Source: Sphingopyxis sp. PET50
GTDB taxonomy: Bacteria > Pseudomonadota > Alphaproteobacteria > Sphingomonadales > Sphingomonadaceae
Direction of reading: 5' to 3'
Length of the DNA: 64,000 nt
Assembly: GCF_025244705.1 (NCBI RefSeq)
Contig: NZ_CP104207.1
Span: 3,100,001-3,164,000, forward strand
The position numbers and the translations under genes are program-made. Within the stretch, counting starts at the first letter, position 1; each line of letters begins with the position of its first letter. Below are positions 62,641 to 64,000 of the stretch, piece by piece. The notes beneath the pieces were generated by a model. The model saw only the letters and a program-made list of their open reading frames with translations. It did no database searches and was not told the DNA's origin.

Positions 62641-63709
62641 ATGGGGGACCGGCGCCGCATATTCACCATCCTGCTGCTGACGGCGCCGCTCGCCGCCTGC
62701 ATCCCCGCCTCGGCGCCGCCGCCCCGTCCCGCCCCGCCCGCCACCGCCGCCCCGGCGGCCGGCCAACGCCGACCTCGCCCATGACAATGTATCGGGCGGC
62801 GACAGCCAGCCGACCTGGACGCTGAAGCCGGTGACGGCCAACGCGGTCACCATCGCCGCCGCCAGCTACACCGTCCGCCGCGGCGACACGCTGCGCGCGA
62901 TCGGCGAGATGAGCGGCGCGGGGTCGGAGGCGATCGCGCTCGAAAACGACCTCGTCCCGCCCTACACGCTCGTCCCCGGTCAGCGGCTGCGCATTCCCGC
63001 CGGCCTCTATCACCGCGTCGCGGCGGGCGAGACCGGTATCGGCATCGCCAATGCCTATGGCGCCGACTGGGGCGAGATCGTCACGATCAACGCCCTGACC
63101 GAACCCTATATCCTGCGCGTCGGCCAGCGCCTCCGCCTGCCCGTCAATGCGCGTCCGCTGACCCCCGGACAGGTCGACATCGCGGCGCGCGCCGCGGCCT
63201 TCACCCTCGACATCGACGATATCGCGACCGGCAGCCAGCCGGCGCTCGCCGCCGACAAGGCGCCCGCCGCCGCCGCGGCCGCACCGCGGGGACCGGTCAC
63301 CGCCGCCATCGCGACGCCGAGCCGCTTCAGCGGCCGCTTCGTCTGGCCGCTGCCGGGCAAGGTCATCGCCAAATTCGGCCCGCTCGCGCCGGGCAAGGTC
63401 AATGACGGCATCAATATCGCGGCGTCCGCGGGCACCCCGATCCACGCCACCGCCGACGGCGTCGTCTCCTATGCCGGCGACCAGATCGCGGTCTATGGCG
63501 GGCTGATCCTGATCGACCATGGCGGCGGCTGGGTCAGCGCCTATGGTCACGCCCAGCAGATCGACGTCCGGCGCGGTCAGGCGGTCAGGGCGGGCGACGT
63601 CATCGGCCTTGCCGGCGCCAGCGGGCAGGTGCAGATTCCGCAGCTCCATTTTCAGCTCCGCAAGAACCGCATCCCCATCGACCCGCTCAAGCAGTTGCCC
63701 GCCCGATGA
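62641..63709 (+). CDS. NlpD-like lipoprotein: LysM plus degenerate M23 domain, one frameshift
   Basis: About 355 residues after correction. The N-terminus is a lipoprotein signal with lipobox LAAC, followed by a Pro/Ala linker, two LysM repeats (YTVRRGDTLRAIGEMSG and HRVAAGETGIGIANAYG) and a C-terminal M23 fold (INIAASAGTPIHATADGVVS). The HxxxD metal motif is lost (VNDGINIA), as in NlpD-type amidase activators. The frame break is at 62758-62764 (GCCGGCC for GCCGGC). Its stop overlaps the next start by 4 bp. Confidence 0.87.
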
Positions 63710-64000
63710 GCAGGAAATCCGCCGACAAGCTGCACCTGCCGCACATCTTCCGCCCGCTCAAGCGCGCGAGCAAATGGCCGATCTGGGCCGACATCCTCGC
63801 CCGCCTCGGCCTCGCCTTCTTCCTGATCGCGATCGTCGTCGCGATTCACTGGACCGGGCGCGACGGACTGGTCGATCAGATCGACGGCCATATCAGCTTT
63901 CTCGACGTCGTCTATTTCACGATGATTTCGGTCACCACGACCGGCTTCGGCGACATCGTGCCGAAATCGGACAGCGCGCGTTTCATGGAAGCCGTGATCG
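63706..64000 (+). CDS. Two-helix potassium channel, 3' end outside window
   Basis: At least 98 residues. The first helix is GLAFFLIAIVVAIHW, and the pore helix carries VVYFTMISVTTTGFGDIVP, whose TTTGFGD is a potassium selectivity filter. ATG overlaps the NlpD-like stop (ATGA), so the two share a transcript. The gene runs off the right edge; any cytoplasmic RCK domain is not visible. Confidence 0.85.
   Translation, partial: MSRKSADKLHLPHIFRPLKRASKWPIWADILARLGLAFFLIAIVVAIHWTGRDGLVDQIDGHISFLDVVYFTMISVTTTGFGDIVPKSDSARFMEAVI

Overview
The window is GC-rich alphaproteobacterial DNA (roughly two-thirds GC by eye). Gene content and sequence style point to the Sphingomonadales, most likely Sphingopyxis or a close relative: paired tRNA-Glu genes, OsmC, GxxExxY and DUF4402 proteins, an SRAP paralogue, the exonuclease-LptC-LptA order, TldD, an Atm1-type exporter, and dense small palindromic repeats. 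The genus is an inference; no 16S rRNA gene is present.

Layout. 1-4.2 kb: recJ (5' end outside the window), two tRNA-Glu genes, osmC, two small membrane proteins and an intact 831-bp IS5/IS427-type insertion sequence. 4.3-6.5 kb: MTA/SAH nucleosidase, an M15 peptidase and a lipoprotein. 6.5-16.1 kb: a catabolic island with P450, acyl-CoA dehydrogenase, DUF6285 and APH-like kinase on the minus strand, facing an acyl/aryl-CoA ligase, TetR regulator, PhyH dioxygenase and sugar-porter-like transporter; it looks built to activate and oxidise a hydrophobic carboxylic acid. 16.4-27.2 kb: tRNA-Gln, an SGNH hydrolase, a 20-copy heptamer repeat, ferredoxin reductase, thioredoxin, DoxX, dipeptidase, a second acyl-CoA dehydrogenase, an ArsR-controlled desaturase and membrane protein, an M20 amidohydrolase, and a GxxExxY gene between inverted repeats. 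27.3-31.6 kb: stress membrane proteins, an FNR-type regulator, an AAA ATPase and nadB. 31.6-39.9 kb: an ABC ATPase, two secreted DUF4402 proteins, a large secreted TPR-CHAT protein, tldD and a strikingly AT-rich orphan membrane gene. 40-46.6 kb: secreted proteins of unknown function, DUF924, a flavin-type oxidase, an EEP nuclease, then glnK-amt behind a textbook sigma-54 promoter and a candidate small RNA. 46.8-58.2 kb: wHTH regulator, GMC oxidoreductase, sterol desaturase family protein, RecQ, a K+/H+ antiporter and the Atm1-type exporter. 58.5-64 kb: lptA, lptC, an RNase D-like exonuclease, a double cold-shock protein, a degenerate SRAP protein, an NlpD-like lipoprotein and a potassium channel cut by the window end.

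Two overall patterns stand out. First, sixteen genes are each broken by one to three single-base insertions. Nearly all of these fall exactly where the hexamer GCCGGC would restore the frame, so I treat the genes as functional and the breaks as probable base-calling artefacts at a modified motif. Second, several families of inverted-repeat elements sit at gene ends. One family carries different payloads between similar arms: a conserved core, a second repeat, or a GxxExxY gene.
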